This document shows positions 61,850-64,000 of a stretch of 64,000 nt of DNA, piece by piece. The notes beneath the pieces were generated by a model. It ran no database searches. It was not told the origin of the DNA and saw only the letters and a program-made list of their open reading frames with translations. Origin of the DNA: Carettochelys insculpta (taxonomy: Eukaryota; Chordata; Testudines; Carettochelyidae); NCBI RefSeq assembly GCF_033958435.1, contig NC_134138.1:180962798-181026797 (forward strand). Reading direction: 5' to 3'. The number at the start of each line of letters is the position of its first letter. Position 1 is the first letter of the stretch. The translations under genes were made by a program, and so were the position numbers.

Positions 61850-64000
61850 TAATTTGTGCAACAACCTTGTACCTATGTAATCAGCTCAGTTTGGTTTTAA
61901 ACTTAAAAATCTATTCCAGCTGATGTGATGAAATAGATTTTAAGTTTAAAAATCTATCCTTTTGAGCCCTGAAGGTCTTGACAAAAATCCTGAAAAACAA
62001 GGTTGACATTTAAAAAAAAAAATCAAAATACCTACAGTAATAGATTTCTGTGGTTTGATCTGCCAGAAAAGGGAGAAATGTTTCTTTTCCAAGGAAAAAA
62101 AGGAAGGCCAAAGCAAAATCATTTTATCGATGCTAGCTTAACATGCTCTGGAGTTAAAACCAACAGTGACAATCTGGGAGACAGGATGAAGAATTATTGC
62201 CGCTCTAACAGGGTGCTTTTTGCTAGTAAAATCAAAATCAGGCAAAGAGGACTCTGAGCTTGAAGGAAAGAGAGGTACTATGTCATTTGCTGTAATGGCA
62301 ATCAGGCACCTCTGGTTTGTTGGCATGGAGATCTCTTGATTACTGGTGACAAATAATCCCACTAAGTTTAGTGCAATATATTTGATCAGAAGCACCTACA
62401 ATTCATTCCTAACTTTACTGATATAGTACCACTAAAAGGATTGCTCTCTGGATGATCAAATAGTGGTGTTTCAATTTCAGATCTAATATTGTGCTTATGG
62501 TAGGCATAGAATTCACAGCTTTCTATCTCCTGATCAAATGATACCTTCAACAATGGCAACACACGCCACAGGTATCATAGGGCAAAGGGGGAAGTTGCTC
62601 TCTCTTGGCTTTTTCCTAGTTCTATGGGCTCCACTTTCCTATCCCGCTGGTTTTGCAGGCTGCAATATAATCCCATGAAGGGGTGATCCACTATACTGCA
62701 AAATGATCCTTTACCTTTTCAGGGGGAAATGAGTATATTATAGGAAATAATTTACCCAGGAAAACATTTACACCCTTCTTACAATTACACAAAATAGCAT
62801 ATAACTGATTGACACAATATTATCCAACAGTTTCTCAAGGATATTAGCATGAACCATCAATTAAAACAGTTCCACTAACATAGGTGACTGGGGGATAGGC
62901 ATCTTTCCATTTACTAAACATCTGCTTGATTTCTGTTACATCTCCTTCCAGGGCTTGCTTGAGAGCATTTCAGTCCTTGTCCCATTTCTCTTGCAAACAG
63001 ATACTTCATGAACAACCAGCTAAGCATATTGGCAAAAGTAGCAAAATGTCACATGCCTCTATGCTTGTCAAAATATTCCTGCAGCCTCAATGGAATAATA
63101 ATTTAAAACAACTTTGATTATTAAAGACCCACCTTGCACATGAAGTGCACCTTTTTGCCGACATATCTAAAAGGAACCTCAACTAAAAATGCATTCCATG
63201 GTCCCAGTTCTGCCCATAGAAATTTTTGTGTCTGTCAGTAGAATTCCACAAACGTGGAAGAGTCTTCCCCTTAGGGGCCTGTATTTGTGAGCATGTGTGA
63301 GTATTATGAAGAATTGCTGTAAGTGCATACTTAACTTCATGAGGTCATCTACTTGTGAGCTTTAAGAATAAAAATGATGTTATAAGCATTTGCCTAAATA
63401 TTTTCCTGAACTAGAACCTTAATGAAGATGATTAAATTTTAAAATAAATTGAAATGGTATGGCTAAATACCCACTTGGAAGATCTAGGCTTATAATCTGC
63501 AACGCTTCCTTTTCATAGCTTAGGACATTTCAAAAGTTGGAAACAGTGGTAGTGGTGTGTGTTCACTCTTTTCTCTGTTATGATGCTCAAAGTTATAGAT
63601 TGTAAAGCACAGAAGGTCCTTATAAAATGTTATTTTCATAAAATATTTAGTGATGATTAAAGGCCCATGTAGGAACTCTGAATCTGTTAGTAATGCATTA
63701 GGAAACTACTCCAAATTTTTAAGTAGGCATAGTGAACATTTTTACATTGAAGAAGGGTACACTGTATTGTAAGCTCTGTGCACCGTCTCTTTTCACTGAC
63801 GATGGTAAATCAAATCATCTGATATAGTCAATGAAAAACTGAACAACAAAAGTTTTAGAAAACTTGGTTTATGTGATCAATTTTCTCTTTCCTTATAGAT
63901 ACCAAGTTCTGCTGATTATATTTTCAGGTAGTATGGCATCACTAATATATATTAAAGGTAAACACCATTGTCTTAGAAAACACTGTGAAGTCCAAAGCAT
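61850..64000. other. Window end, no gene recognised
   Basis: Includes a short inverted pair, gttttaaacttaaaaatcta (61894) and tagattttaagtttaaaaat (61935). The remainder is AT-rich. If synteny with other amniotes holds, the next gene downstream of EGFR would be LANCL2, but no exon of it is identifiable here. Confidence 0.5.

Overview
This window is vertebrate nuclear DNA, most likely from a cryptodiran turtle. It holds the 3' half of one single-copy gene, EGFR (+ strand), and about 29 kb of gene-free flank downstream. The turtle assignment is an inference. It rests on the non-mammalian EGFR protein, a tRNA-derived SINE of the cryptodiran type (about 7745-7923), many CR1 LINE ends, and repeat families typical of turtle genomes.

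From 755 to 28689 there are thirteen EGFR exons, matching exons 16-28 of the human gene. All have GT-AG junctions. Eleven of the twelve internal exons keep phase, and exons 17-26 have exactly the human lengths. Together they encode about 585 residues: the end of the extracellular cysteine-rich region, the transmembrane helix, the juxtamembrane segment, a complete tyrosine kinase domain and the C-terminal phosphotyrosine tail. Exon 15 and everything 5' of it lie upstream of the window. The inferred 3' UTR is about 6.5 kb (28690 to about 35175) and ends at an AATAAA at 35149. It carries a 290-bp hAT-type insertion with a perfect 8-bp target-site duplication.

The introns and the flank are built largely from mobile elements. 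The main actor is a two-gene PIF/Harbinger element at 46178-50730. It has a DDE transposase on the + strand with all three catalytic acidic residues visible, and a convergent, decayed Myb/SANT-like partner gene on the - strand. Its 14-nt terminal inverted repeat, roughly GGCYRYGTCTACAC, recurs on at least nine non-autonomous elements here, including a 643-bp internal-deletion derivative inside EGFR intron 19. Several of these have 3-bp target duplications.

Other layers are: hAT-type elements (4898-5226, 15981-16309, 30089-30378, 52333-53103); a decayed hAT transposase (about 43010-43590); Tigger-like elements (6722-7097, 61520-61849); CR1 fragments on both strands, one interrupted by a Harbinger MITE; and palindromic repeats at 36621, 41537 and 59321 that resemble paired Penelope-type termini, one with a hammerhead-ribozyme-like core. 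A 325-bp inverted repeat in EGFR intron 16 would fold into long double-stranded RNA in the pre-mRNA. I saw no second host gene, functional RNA gene or CRISPR array.
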